Assembly (NCBI GenBank): GCA_964594075.1
Contig: CAZQKW010000009.1
Coordinates: 1-64,000, forward strand
DNA from: CAZQKW01 sp964594075
GTDB lineage: Bacteria > Desulfobacterota > WTBG01 > CAIYCZ01
Length of the DNA: 64,000 nucleotides
Reading direction: 5' to 3'
Part shown: positions 45,779 through 53,970 of the stretch, piece after piece
How positions within the stretch are numbered: position 1 is the first letter of the stretch
Layout of the letters: each line of letters starts with the position of its first letter
Made by a program: the position numbers and the translations under genes
The notes under the pieces: model-generated
The model's input: the letters and a program-made list of their open reading frames with translations, nothing else
What the model was told of the DNA's origin: nothing
The model's database searches: none

Positions 45779-46570
45779 ATGCACCAAGCAGAAATACCAT
45801 ATCCCTCCAAACTTGATGATCCTCGAGCGCTGCAATACATCTTTCATCCCCGCAAAGACGATGTGGCCTCTCCGCCTCATGGCGCAGTTGATTATCCTAT
45901 AGCTGTTGAGGAAGGGATAACCATCGGATGCAGATTTTATACTGCAGGCGCACAGGCGCCTTCGATTCTTTTTTTTCACGGAAACGGTGAAACAGTGAGG
46001 GATTATGATGAGATAGGTCAAGTGTATAATCAGTATGGGTTGAACCTGCTGGCAGTTGAATATCGTGGCTACGGAACAAGCAATGGAACGCCTACCGTTA
46101 CCGCAATGCTCAAAGATGCACTGGTAATATGCCAAGAAGTGCAGAAGTGGCTCAAAAATAATAACATGAGGGCACCGCTGTGGGTTATGGGGCGATCGCT
46201 GGGCAGTGCGCCGGCTCTGGAGCTTGCGTCCCGCTATCAAACAGATTTTGAAGGACTGATTATAGAGAGCGGGTTTGCCTTTACTGTGCCACTGTTAGAT
46301 TTTCTTGGTGTGGATACCAGGGCTCTGGGCATTACTGAAGCGGATTGTTTCCGGCACATAGAAAAGATTAGAACGGTGTACAAACCCACGCTGATCATTC
46401 ATGCTCAGTATGACCAGTTTATTCCTGTTTCAGATGCGGAAGTCTTTCTGAAAAATTCACCGGCTGCAAAAAAAGCTTTGAAGATAATACCCCGAGCTGA
46501 TCATAACACCATTTTGATGATTGCCGGCAGAAGCTATTTTGAAACTATACTGCAGTTTATAACGCACTAA
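45779..46570 (+). CDS. Alpha/beta hydrolase
   Basis: A 263-residue soluble hydrolase. The oxyanion/HG block is ILFFHGNGETVRDYDEIG, the nucleophile elbow is GRSLGS, the acid lies in YDQFIPV, and the histidine lies in RADHNTI. It resembles YqiA/BEM46-type esterases. A role in lipid or ester turnover is possible but unproven. It is followed directly by the DUF169 gene. Confidence 0.8.
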   Translation: MHQAEIPYPSKLDDPRALQYIFHPRKDDVASPPHGAVDYPIAVEEGITIGCRFYTAGAQAPSILFFHGNGETVRDYDEIGQVYNQYGLNLLAVEYRGYGTSNGTPTVTAMLKDALVICQEVQKWLKNNNMRAPLWVMGRSLGSAPALELASRYQTDFEGLIIESGFAFTVPLLDFLGVDTRALGITEADCFRHIEKIRTVYKPTLIIHAQYDQFIPVSDAEVFLKNSPAAKKALKIIPRADHNTILMIAGRSYFETILQFITH

Positions 46571-46576
46571 GGCTTT

Positions 46577-47260
46577 ATGAATATAACCGCCATTAAGGCA
46601 ATACTCCGCGACACTCTGGGTATAAAAAAAGAAGTTATTGCGTTAAAATGTGCGAAGGAACCTCCAGCCCATATCAACGCTTACGGAGACATGAATAATA
46701 TCTGCTATATGATGGGCGAGGTGCTTGAAGAAAAGAAGACTTTCTATACTACTCTTAAAGACCATGTGTGCACGCTGGGGTGTGCTGCCACCGGACTTGA
46801 TCCGCGGCTGCAGAAGATGGATGATGCGGCGCGAAAGGAGACCGAAAACTATCATGTCGCCACGGTAAACATATTTCCAACGCAAGAAATTCAGGCGCGG
46901 GCAGAACAAGAGGCGCAAATGCTCTTCCCCCATTTTAATGAAACCTATGCCGCGGTCATAATGGGGACGCTGGGAGACGTTCTGGAGCCCGATGCGTTGC
47001 TGCTGTTCGGCACCCCTGAACAGATACATGTGCTGACCCGGGCGTATTGTTATGCAGCGGGAACATTTATCAAGGGCTTTGCGGGAATGGGGGCCTGCAG
47101 GATGCTGCTGCCGTACGCCATCATTAATAAAGAACCAATTTTTACAATCAGTGACCGGGCATGGCGTAGAGCTTTAGCGCTTGCTCCTGAAGAGCTTACC
47201 CTTGCAATGCCACCAGACAAGCTTCTTATTATGCTGGAGCATCTTGACAAGGTGCGGTAG
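46577..47260 (+). CDS. DUF169-family protein
   Basis: A 227-residue protein of DUF169, a family widespread in anaerobes and archaea. GEVLEEKKTFYTTLKDHVCTLGCAATGLDP, the later PEQIHVLTRAY and FAGMGACRMLLPYAI are the family blocks. Three conserved cysteines (DHVCTLGC and GACR) may bind a cofactor or metal. The function is unknown. It starts six bases after the hydrolase stop, so the pair is probably one operon. Confidence 0.82.
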   Translation: MNITAIKAILRDTLGIKKEVIALKCAKEPPAHINAYGDMNNICYMMGEVLEEKKTFYTTLKDHVCTLGCAATGLDPRLQKMDDAARKETENYHVATVNIFPTQEIQARAEQEAQMLFPHFNETYAAVIMGTLGDVLEPDALLLFGTPEQIHVLTRAYCYAAGTFIKGFAGMGACRMLLPYAIINKEPIFTISDRAWRRALALAPEELTLAMPPDKLLIMLEHLDKVR

Positions 47261-47334
47261 CAATGCACATCCTATCCGGAAGGCTTTTTGTTTTAATTGA
47301 AGTTTAGGGCGGTTACCTTGTCTGGGGCGAGGGT

Positions 47335-47781
47335 TTATTTGGCTTTTGTCATATCTCCCATTATTGCTTTTCCCTGCATATTATATAATGTGCCGCTTTT
47401 CAGCCTGCCGCCTTCATAGACAAGGTCAGCTTTTAATTGTCCATTCAAATAATATTCTTTAGTCACGCCCTCCCGTTTGCCATTCCTGTAATGAATCTCT
47501 GACCACACCGTACCGTTTTCATAATAGCGCTTAAAGACACCCTCAAGCTTACCATTCACATAATGTGCTTCTGTCTTTATTTTATCGCTTGGGTAAAAGG
47601 TTCTTTTTATTTCCTCATTGTGGTCTTCTGCGGCGCACTTAACGGCCAGCACGCAAAAACAGGACATACATGCCGATACAAACAATAGTTTTGAAAAATG
47701 ACTGATGCCAGAGAGAACCACGAGTTTTTGTCCAAGGCGTTTAGAGATGCGCTGGGCGAGAGAAGAGAGGAGGTGGGGCAT
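47335..47781 (-). CDS. YwqK/MORN-repeat protein, secreted or membrane-anchored
   Basis: About 148 residues with repeated YYENGTVWSEIHYRNGKREG and YYLNGQLKADLVYEGG units, the YwqK-type MORN-like repeats. An N-terminal hydrophobic segment (LLFVSACMSCFCVLAV) suggests export. The start is uncertain: I used the ATG at 47781, eight bases after the cvpA stop, but it has no clear ribosome site. Upstream in-frame sequence overlaps cvpA in another frame. Confidence 0.6.
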   Translation of the reverse strand: MPHLLSSLAQRISKRLGQKLVVLSGISHFSKLLFVSACMSCFCVLAVKCAAEDHNEEIKRTFYPSDKIKTEAHYVNGKLEGVFKRYYENGTVWSEIHYRNGKREGVTKEYYLNGQLKADLVYEGGRLKSGTLYNMQGKAIMGDMTKAK

Positions 47782-47788
47782 AAGACAA

Positions 47789-48382
47789 TCAGGCCTTTGT
47801 TTTTGCAGCGGGCCGGGGAACGGAAATATGCTTGAACTCTTTGCCGTTTCCGCTGTCCCGATTTTGCAGCATTTGCTCCAGGTCATCAAATTTTTTCATA
47901 TCAAAAGAATGTTCTAAATACCCCTGTGCCACAAGCATAACTTTTTTGGAGATTGCAATAAGCTGCGGGGCAAGTTTTGATTGCATAATTATCTGAGTTT
48001 TTGGCGGAAGAAAAGAAACAAGGATTAATACCCCAACACAACAAACCGCCATGCCTTTTAAACCACCGAAGATGATCCCTAATATTCTATCGAGCCACCC
48101 CAGCTTGATACTTTTCACGACCCTTCGTATTCCTTTGCCCACTAAAAAAAGCGGAATATAAATAGCAAAAAACAGGGCGGCGAAACTGATTAATGTGTTT
48201 ATCTGCTGATTATTAAGGTAGGCAGAAAGTTCCTTGCTTATTTCGTCATGAAACGAAAATGCACCATAAAGGCCCAAGCACAGTGCGGCGAGAGAAAAAG
48301 CGGCCCTGATGAGCCCTTTGCTCAAACCAGACACGGCAAAAATGAGACAGATTAAAAGAATGGCAATATCCAAGGAATTCAT
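47789..48382 (-). CDS. CvpA-family membrane protein
   Basis: A 197-residue protein with four predicted membrane helices (LDIAILLICLIFAVSGL; AFSLAALCLGLYGAF; FAALFFAIYIPLFLVG; IFGGLKGMAVCCVGVLILV). WLDRILGIIFGGLKG is the typical CvpA block. The family was linked to colicin V production and to stress tolerance, but its mechanism is unclear. The C-terminal 50 residues are soluble and polar. Confidence 0.85.
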   Translation of the reverse strand: MNSLDIAILLICLIFAVSGLSKGLIRAAFSLAALCLGLYGAFSFHDEISKELSAYLNNQQINTLISFAALFFAIYIPLFLVGKGIRRVVKSIKLGWLDRILGIIFGGLKGMAVCCVGVLILVSFLPPKTQIIMQSKLAPQLIAISKKVMLVAQGYLEHSFDMKKFDDLEQMLQNRDSGNGKEFKHISVPRPAAKTKA

Positions 48383-48950
48383 ATGCCGATGCAGGGAATA
48401 GGAACAGCACCAGAAATTTAAAAATATTCAAACAGGGTTGAATTAGATTAAAATTACATTAATTGTATTTTTTCATATATTTTTTTTTAGTCAAGATTTA
48501 TTTTAGTTTCAGGTTGCTGCTCAAAAATATTGCTTTCAGCACCCGTGAGTTCATTCTCAACATGCTAACTTCACAAAAGTTTTTAGCATCGCCATTAAAC
48601 TCATATAAATAAAATGGCAAGGTAAGGTAAAACGCAACGTTTTGAATAGTAAAATTGCTCACAAGTTTATTATATTTTAAAATAAAAAACGAATTTAAAA
48701 AATATAAAATAGCTCTTGCAATTATTTGTCTGAAGTAATATTTTATTCACATTGATCCTGCATTATATTCATTTATTGGTATAAATTTCTTCTGCGGATT
48801 GTATAAACGTATAGGTATAGAATTTGTTGGTATGGATGCCAGAGGTAAGATACCAATAGGTTTTCAGGTTTCTGCATTCATAAAAGCTCCTATCAAATAG
48901 TAACTAGTGCACGGTAGGAGTTTTTTGTTTTAATAGGGAGGGGTTGTCGC
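48383..48950. other. AT-rich intergenic stretch with a leader-like structure
   Basis: These 568 bases hold no supported gene. The first 350 bases are very AT-rich. Near 48829-48858, TTGGTAT pairs with ATACCAA around a GGATGCCAGAGG-containing loop. An intrinsic terminator (48887-48926) follows and ends about 25 bases before the next ATG. This is the arrangement of an attenuated leader or a short RNA; no riboswitch class was recognised. Confidence 0.45.
48887..48926 (+). terminator. Intrinsic terminator upstream of the 48951 gene
   Basis: CTCCTA (48887-48892) pairs with TAGGAG (48915-48920), followed by TTTTTTG. The A-rich bases before the stem can extend the pairing. It lies between a structured leader and the start codon. 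Confidence 0.6.
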
Positions 48951-49331
48951 ATGAAAGAAAGAAAATTATTTTTCAAAATAACTCTGGTGCTTTCATTTAT
49001 CGCAGGCTTTGCATTAATGTTATACGATGCCGGAGAACGCTACACGATTTTTAGAGATAGTCTGGCACGGGAAATAGTGATAAAGAAAACCAATAATGAT
49101 TTTGCAGATAACGCTGGCTATATAGATGCAGCAGCATCAGGAAAGAACTCGGCAACGGAGGTCTTGCAGGAACTCTTGAACAAAGAAAAACAGGCAATAG
49201 GGTTCATGGATGTAATCAAGAATACCAGGTTTGGCATATTTATGGGGACCTTTTTCCTATTGGGTTTTGCCCAGATCTGGATGCTGTATTTTCTCATTAT
49301 GCTGGGATTAACCAGCAAAAAAAGACGCTGA
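48951..49331 (+). CDS. Two-helix membrane protein of unknown function
   Basis: A 126-residue protein with two membrane helices, ITLVLSFIAGFALMLY near the start and FGIFMGTFFLLGFAQIWMLYFLIMLGL near the end. The polar middle part (about 75 residues) probably lies in the periplasm. The basic ends KERK and SKKRR suggest both ends face the cytoplasm. GAGGGG precedes the ATG. I do not recognise the family. The next gene starts 23 bases later. Confidence 0.7.
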   Translation: MKERKLFFKITLVLSFIAGFALMLYDAGERYTIFRDSLAREIVIKKTNNDFADNAGYIDAAASGKNSATEVLQELLNKEKQAIGFMDVIKNTRFGIFMGTFFLLGFAQIWMLYFLIMLGLTSKKRR

Positions 49332-49353
49332 ACAGCGGGGCGTTGCACTGCCT

Positions 49354-49884
49354 ATGAATCTCAAAATAAAGATTTCAGCACTCAATAGTGAAATATCTCT
49401 GGTAGACAACAAATTTCAACTTTACTTTTTAGGCGAAGAAAGAACGCCGCCCATAAAAGAATTTGAGCGACTAAAGCAGCAGGTGAGTATTCTGCAAAAT
49501 GAAAAACCCCCTTCTGTGAGCGGTCAATTTCTCACCAACAGTTTTTTGCGTCGCTTTGCAGCCTATCGAAACAAATGGGAGCGGTTGCTAAGAGATATTG
49601 AAGAAGGGAGAAAAAAGCCCAGCAAGCATTTCTTCGTAAAGGCGCCCCAAAAAGTATTGCCCCCGACCGCGCTGCCAGATGAGGTGGTAAAGGAAATTGA
49701 TTTGGTGGTTGCCCAGTTTGCAGAATACACAGAGAAACATTCAGGAAAAAAATTAAATAGAAAAACTTTAAAGCACCAGCTTGCAGAAAAAGCCCGCGAT
49801 ATGTATGTTCAGTATGGCGACAGCTATTATTTGGATCTTTATTATGATGACACCGGCATTGAAATTCGAACCATTAAACGGTAG
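49354..49884 (+). CDS. MXAN_5187-like protein of unknown function
   Basis: A 176-residue soluble, charged protein (MNLKIKISALNSEISLVDNKFQLYFLGEE). It resembles the C-terminal domain of the MXAN_5187 group known from deltaproteobacterial genomes. It shows predicted helices and a coiled-coil tendency (FERLKQQVSILQNE). Function is unknown. It is in line with the membrane protein upstream and the lipoprotein downstream. Confidence 0.6.
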   Translation: MNLKIKISALNSEISLVDNKFQLYFLGEERTPPIKEFERLKQQVSILQNEKPPSVSGQFLTNSFLRRFAAYRNKWERLLRDIEEGRKKPSKHFFVKAPQKVLPPTALPDEVVKEIDLVVAQFAEYTEKHSGKKLNRKTLKHQLAEKARDMYVQYGDSYYLDLYYDDTGIEIRTIKR

Positions 49885-49934
49885 ATAAGATGCTCATATA
49901 ATCCAAATGTTTTTTGAGGACAGAGGAACAAGAA

Positions 49935-50339
49935 ATGAAAAAAATCTTATTATTGACCGCAATCGTAATACTCACAGGTTGCAGCACAAAAAGGCCGGTG
50001 CTGTATCCCAATGAACACCTGCAAAAAGTTGGACAGGCACAGGCGCAGCTTGATATAGAAGAGTGCTGCAGAAGGGCTGATGCATATATTAAGTCAGAGC
50101 CCGGCAAAGAAATCGCTAAAGATGCAGCTCAAGCAGGGACAGTCGGCGCTGCAACCGGCGCAGCTGTTGGGGCAGTCTATGGAAAGGCAGGGCGGGGCGC
50201 TGCCGCAGGTGCCGCAGGTGGAGCTGTTGCTGCAACAACCAGCGGCATTTTCAGGTCAAAAGAACCAAGCCCGGTTTATCAAAATTTTGTAAATCGCTGT
50301 CTGCGCGAAAAGGGGTATGAACCCATCGGATGGCAATAA
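49935..50339 (+). CDS. Lipoprotein with a glycine-zipper segment
   Basis: A 134-residue predicted lipoprotein. The lipobox is LTGC with the lipidated cysteine at about residue 16. A stretch rich in GxxxG-like alanine/glycine repeats (VGAATGAAVGAVYGKAGRGA) forms a glycine-zipper-type hydrophobic region, as in outer-membrane OmpA-associated proteins. I took the ATG at 49935 (MKKILLL) because it gives a normal signal peptide. The role is unknown. Confidence 0.75.
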   Translation: MKKILLLTAIVILTGCSTKRPVLYPNEHLQKVGQAQAQLDIEECCRRADAYIKSEPGKEIAKDAAQAGTVGAATGAAVGAVYGKAGRGAAAGAAGGAVAATTSGIFRSKEPSPVYQNFVNRCLREKGYEPIGWQ

Positions 50340-50399
50340 CCGTGTGTTTAACGCGAATATTTGGATCGGAAGACATTACGGCACTGGTTTGCAGTTTAT

Positions 50400-51119
50400 T
50401 TACGCGCCGAATAAAAATTCCCGCAAATACCGCTCGCTCCATGCTAAGCCAAAATGATGCTGCAATGGCGTACTGCCAGGATCATAGGCAATATAATCCT
50501 CCCGATATTGTTTCAGATATTCATTGCGTCTCGTGCGCAACGCGGCATCCGTAAGCGGCGTAGCTTTGTGAATGCACAAACAAAACACCTGCAGATAATC
50601 TTTAAACGCGGCTTCTATTTGAGGAAGATACTGAGGATCGCACCACCGGTACAGAGCATATCCTGAATCATATTTTTTAGCCCAATCATGGACTTCAGAA
50701 CGTCCGCCTTCTGTTTTAGGAATCCATGCGTATTTTTCAGAAATGCTTTTTAGTGGCGCAAGATATTTTGCTGTGTATTCCTTGTCTTTTGCAACAGGAT
50801 GAAGATCAAGAACCGCTATTAAAAATTTGCTTGCGCTGGCAAAGGTAAAGCCAAAAACCGGAAAATCGTAGTCAGTGCCCGGTTGTATGCTGCCAAAATG
50901 CACTATCATGGAACCGGCAAAATGCATGGCACCCATGCGTATGCCGCTTGTTTTGGGACAGGCAAAAAACTCATTTTTAATAAAAATAGTTTTATCTCCA
51001 GAATCCGCATACTTTACAGCAAACACCGGTTCAAGCGGCAATGGCTTTAACGGAAAAGCTTTCCCCATTTCATCTTTAAGGATCTCATTAAACCGTATTG
51101 TAACTGTTTTTTCTTCCAT
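50400..51119 (-). CDS. Probable ferredoxin-dependent bilin reductase (FDBR)-family protein
   Basis: A 239-residue protein that reads like the FDBR fold (PcyA/HY2/PebA group). The central strand block DYDFPVFGFTFASASKFLIAVLDLHP and the C-terminal Y-x2-DP-x4-L-x3-FG-x2-W-x2-RY-x3-FLF pattern (DPGSTPLQHHFGLAWSERYLREFLF) are family-type. Canonical enzymes reduce biliverdin using ferredoxin. The aspartate that follows FG in PcyA-like enzymes appears to be threonine here, so activity is not assured. No phycobiliprotein, heme oxygenase or photosynthesis gene is present in the window. It is on the minus strand, convergent with the lipoprotein gene. Confidence 0.65.
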   Translation of the reverse strand: MEEKTVTIRFNEILKDEMGKAFPLKPLPLEPVFAVKYADSGDKTIFIKNEFFACPKTSGIRMGAMHFAGSMIVHFGSIQPGTDYDFPVFGFTFASASKFLIAVLDLHPVAKDKEYTAKYLAPLKSISEKYAWIPKTEGGRSEVHDWAKKYDSGYALYRWCDPQYLPQIEAAFKDYLQVFCLCIHKATPLTDAALRTRRNEYLKQYREDYIAYDPGSTPLQHHFGLAWSERYLREFLFGA

Positions 51120-51596
51120 ACTGATTTCCTTCTTTAAAGACCTGAAATTAATTTAACACCTCTACCATACAACTCTTTTTTTTGTTTAAGCTCGCCTTAA
51201 CCCGCATTCAATGACCTGCCAGCCAGTACCTATCAGATTTCTCCCCTGATATTGTCCCGAGGATAAAAACCGTAGATGCGATCTGTGACATAAGCTCCCT
51301 GCGAGGATCATTTGACTCGACAAACCCTACCATTCCCGACACGATAAAGCCAGCAATATTTCCCGCCGTTATCTGTATGCCCAGTTTTTCAAAAAGCAAA
51401 AAATAAATAAATTTTGGGAGAGATCTTTTAAAACCCGCTGTGTAACGCAGACCCGTTTCCCTGTGACTTCACATGAACAGAGATACATGATAATTAAGAA
51501 GTGCAGGTCTGAAAAGGATTGGGTGCACTGACAGACCGCCATAACTAAGAAGATGAATATGTTGTGAATATCGAAATGCCTGATGGGACATACTGA
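51120..51596. other. Intergenic stretch without a confident gene
   Basis: A 63-codon minus-strand frame (51208-51399) has a hydrophobic start but no ribosome site and no family resemblance. I do not count it as a gene. The rest holds nothing I can identify. Confidence 0.4.
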
Positions 51597-52193
51597 ATGG
51601 ATACGCTTGCTCATGGACTCTGGGCCACTGCTGCTGTTAAAACAAACAATATGTTTTTTCGTATAAAAATCCGCACCGCATGGTTTGTCTTTTGGGGCGT
51701 GTTGCCGGATTTATTTTCTTTTACACCAGTAGTGGTGTGGCTGTTATGGCAGGTTATTGTGCAGGGCATTCCTTTTTCAGAAGTGCCGAGGCCAGAATTG
51801 CTGCCCCCTGAAATTCGAAAGACTGTTCCCGTGTTTCGGCTGACCAATGGCCTGTACCATCTTAGCCATAGTCTGATAATTTTTACGGCAATATTTTTGC
51901 TGATATGGGCTATTCGCTACTATTGTTTAAAGTCTCTGCGAGCGACACAGATAAGCCACACCGAGCTAAATCGGCTGCGGCCTCCCTGGGAACTCAGCGG
52001 ATGGATACTGCACATCCTGATTGACATACCAACGCATACCCGAGGGTTGTATCCCACGCCGTTTCTCTGGCCGCTTTCAGATTTTACCGTTGACGGCATC
52101 TCCTGGGGCAGACCGTGGTTCCTGGCGATAAATTATTCCTCTCTGCTTATGGTGTTTTTGCTGCTGCGGATGAAATCCATGAAAAAACAATGA
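51597..52193 (+). CDS. YdjM/DUF457-like metal-dependent hydrolase-type membrane protein
   Basis: A 198-residue membrane protein. It starts MDTLAHGLWATAAV, and has conserved LPDLFSF, LTNGLYHLSHSLIIF and ELSGWILHILIDIPTH. The HG, D, HSLH and H-x5-PTH positions resemble the histidine pattern of the YdjM/DUF457 family. Three to four helices are predicted. Its substrate is not known. Confidence 0.7.
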   Translation: MDTLAHGLWATAAVKTNNMFFRIKIRTAWFVFWGVLPDLFSFTPVVVWLLWQVIVQGIPFSEVPRPELLPPEIRKTVPVFRLTNGLYHLSHSLIIFTAIFLLIWAIRYYCLKSLRATQISHTELNRLRPPWELSGWILHILIDIPTHTRGLYPTPFLWPLSDFTVDGISWGRPWFLAINYSSLLMVFLLLRMKSMKKQ

Positions 52194-52238
52194 ACGGGCA
52201 TTGAGAAGCGGGGACGATATACGCCGGACAGGTAATTC

Positions 52239-53159
52239 TTAGCCTACTATATCCCGAAGCGCCATCTCTGCATCCGGGAAGTTAAAGCTAAACCCTGCTT
52301 CAAGCAGGCGTTTGGGCTGCACCCGTTGGCCTGCCAGAATCAACTCTTCTGCCATCTGGCCAAACATGATGCGCAGGACAAAACCAGGAACTGACAACCA
52401 CGAAGGCCTGCCCATAGCAGACCCGACCGCACGGAAAAAATCCCGAGCGCGCAGAGGATGCGGTGCACAGAGATTAAACGGGCCTTCAAGCCTTTCCTGT
52501 TCAAGCAGAAAACAGACCGCTTCCACCTCATCTTTTATATGAATCCAGGAAAGCCACTGTTGTCCATTTCCCATGTGGCCACCCATAAACAGGCGAAACG
52601 GCAGCATCACCCGCGAGAGAAATCCGCCATCCCGGCCAAGCACAATACCGGTCCTTATAATCACATGACGCACGCCCTGATCTGCGACAATTTTTGTTGA
52701 TGCCTCCCACTGTTGGGCAACGTCTGCTAAAAAACCGCTTCCAGGGAGTGAATTTTCATTTACCACTTCATCGCCGCGATTTCCGTAATACCCGATACCT
52801 GATGCTTGAATAACCACCCGGGGCTTATGGTGTGCCTGCTCAACCGCTGCAACTATTGCTTTTCCAGCATCAAGCCTGCTCTGAAGTATTTTTTCTTTTT
52901 GCGCCTGTGTCCATCTTCCTGCAGCTATATTTTCTCCGGTCAAATTTATAATTCCCCGTGCACCGTCCGCATATTGAGACCAGCCCGCAGTGCTTCGCGC
53001 ATCCCAGCCGACCACGGTGACGCGATCTTCCCATGCCACGGATGCTGTCGCAGGATTTCGGGAAAGAGCCACTACCGCGTAGCCGCGTGCCATTAATACC
53101 CTGCAGAGCATTCTCCCGATAAAACCGGTTGCACCACTCACAATAACAGTTTGCGCCAT
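52239..53159 (-). CDS. TIGR01777-type NAD-dependent epimerase-like protein
   Basis: A 306-residue protein of the SulA/YfcH epimerase-like family. The Rossmann motif is VSGATGFIGRMLCRVL, then INLTGENIAAGRW, QASGIGYYGNRGDEVV and GNGQQWLSWIHIKDEVEA. The C-terminal block (QRVQPKRLLEAGFSFNFPDAEMALRDIVG) is complete. The substrate is unknown for this family. AGGAG precedes the ATG. Confidence 0.88.
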   Translation of the reverse strand: MAQTVIVSGATGFIGRMLCRVLMARGYAVVALSRNPATASVAWEDRVTVVGWDARSTAGWSQYADGARGIINLTGENIAAGRWTQAQKEKILQSRLDAGKAIVAAVEQAHHKPRVVIQASGIGYYGNRGDEVVNENSLPGSGFLADVAQQWEASTKIVADQGVRHVIIRTGIVLGRDGGFLSRVMLPFRLFMGGHMGNGQQWLSWIHIKDEVEAVCFLLEQERLEGPFNLCAPHPLRARDFFRAVGSAMGRPSWLSVPGFVLRIMFGQMAEELILAGQRVQPKRLLEAGFSFNFPDAEMALRDIVG

Positions 53160-53219
53160 GTGGCTCCTTTCAAAGTATAGCGCTGGTCAGCATATATTCG
53201 GTAACGCATTTTCCTCTCA

Positions 53220-53816
53220 TCAGGGAACAGAAGCGCCGTCTGAGATCAGGAGCATGATTCCCTTACGCACCATCATAACACCGATTGCTGCTAAAATGAG
53301 GCTTGCGAGCTTTGATATTGTTTTGGTGCCTGAGGTGCCCAGGACGCGGTTTATTGAGCCTGCCATCCAGAACACTATGCCGGCAATAATGATATTGACT
53401 ATTGTTGCAGAAACTGTCGGGATGAGTCCATATTGGTTAATAAGCAGAATTGTCGTGGTAAGAACGCCGGGTCCTACGATGAGCGGAACTCCGAGGGGCA
53501 CTGCCCCCACCTCTTCCGGCTCCATCTGCAACCGGCGTTTTTCAGTTGAGATCAAATCGCTGAGTGAAATAACAAAAAGCAAGGTGCCTCCTGCAATCAT
53601 AAAATCCGCAACAGTTATACCGAGTAGCATGAGAATTCCCTTGCCAATAAAAAGGAAAACCAGGGCGACCATCATGGCGGTAATAACCGATTGAAAAATA
53701 ATTCGTCTGGTTCGTGAACGTGTTAATCCCTGAGTAAGCCCCATGAATAAGGGCAGAATTCCCAGTGCATCTACGGCAACAAACAGGGGCACAAAACAGA
53801 GCCAGAAATTATTCAT
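53220..53816 (-). CDS. MarC-family integral membrane protein
   Basis: A 198-residue protein with six predicted membrane helices. LFVAVDALGILPLFMGLT near the N-terminus and PLGVPLIVGPGVLTTTILL in the middle are the MarC (UPF0056) blocks. Transport activity is suspected for the family but not established. It is preceded by a short gap from the TIGR01777 gene on the same strand. Confidence 0.88.
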   Translation of the reverse strand: MNNFWLCFVPLFVAVDALGILPLFMGLTQGLTRSRTRRIIFQSVITAMMVALVFLFIGKGILMLLGITVADFMIAGGTLLFVISLSDLISTEKRRLQMEPEEVGAVPLGVPLIVGPGVLTTTILLINQYGLIPTVSATIVNIIIAGIVFWMAGSINRVLGTSGTKTISKLASLILAAIGVMMVRKGIMLLISDGASVP

Positions 53817-53970
53817 AAACGCGGCGATAACTTTAGGTACGATACAAAGCGCCGGGCTTTCAGCAGCTCGTTTTATAGGTTTTTAAGCCCTAAGCGCTCG
53901 GATACTTTTTCTATTGTGCGGATTACTTTCAAGAGACAGCGAAAGGTTTTGTATTTCATGCCGGTTTCCC

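Noticed and set aside
51208..51399. Small hydrophobic minus-strand protein
   Set aside because: No ribosome site, no family and no context; the reading frame could be chance.
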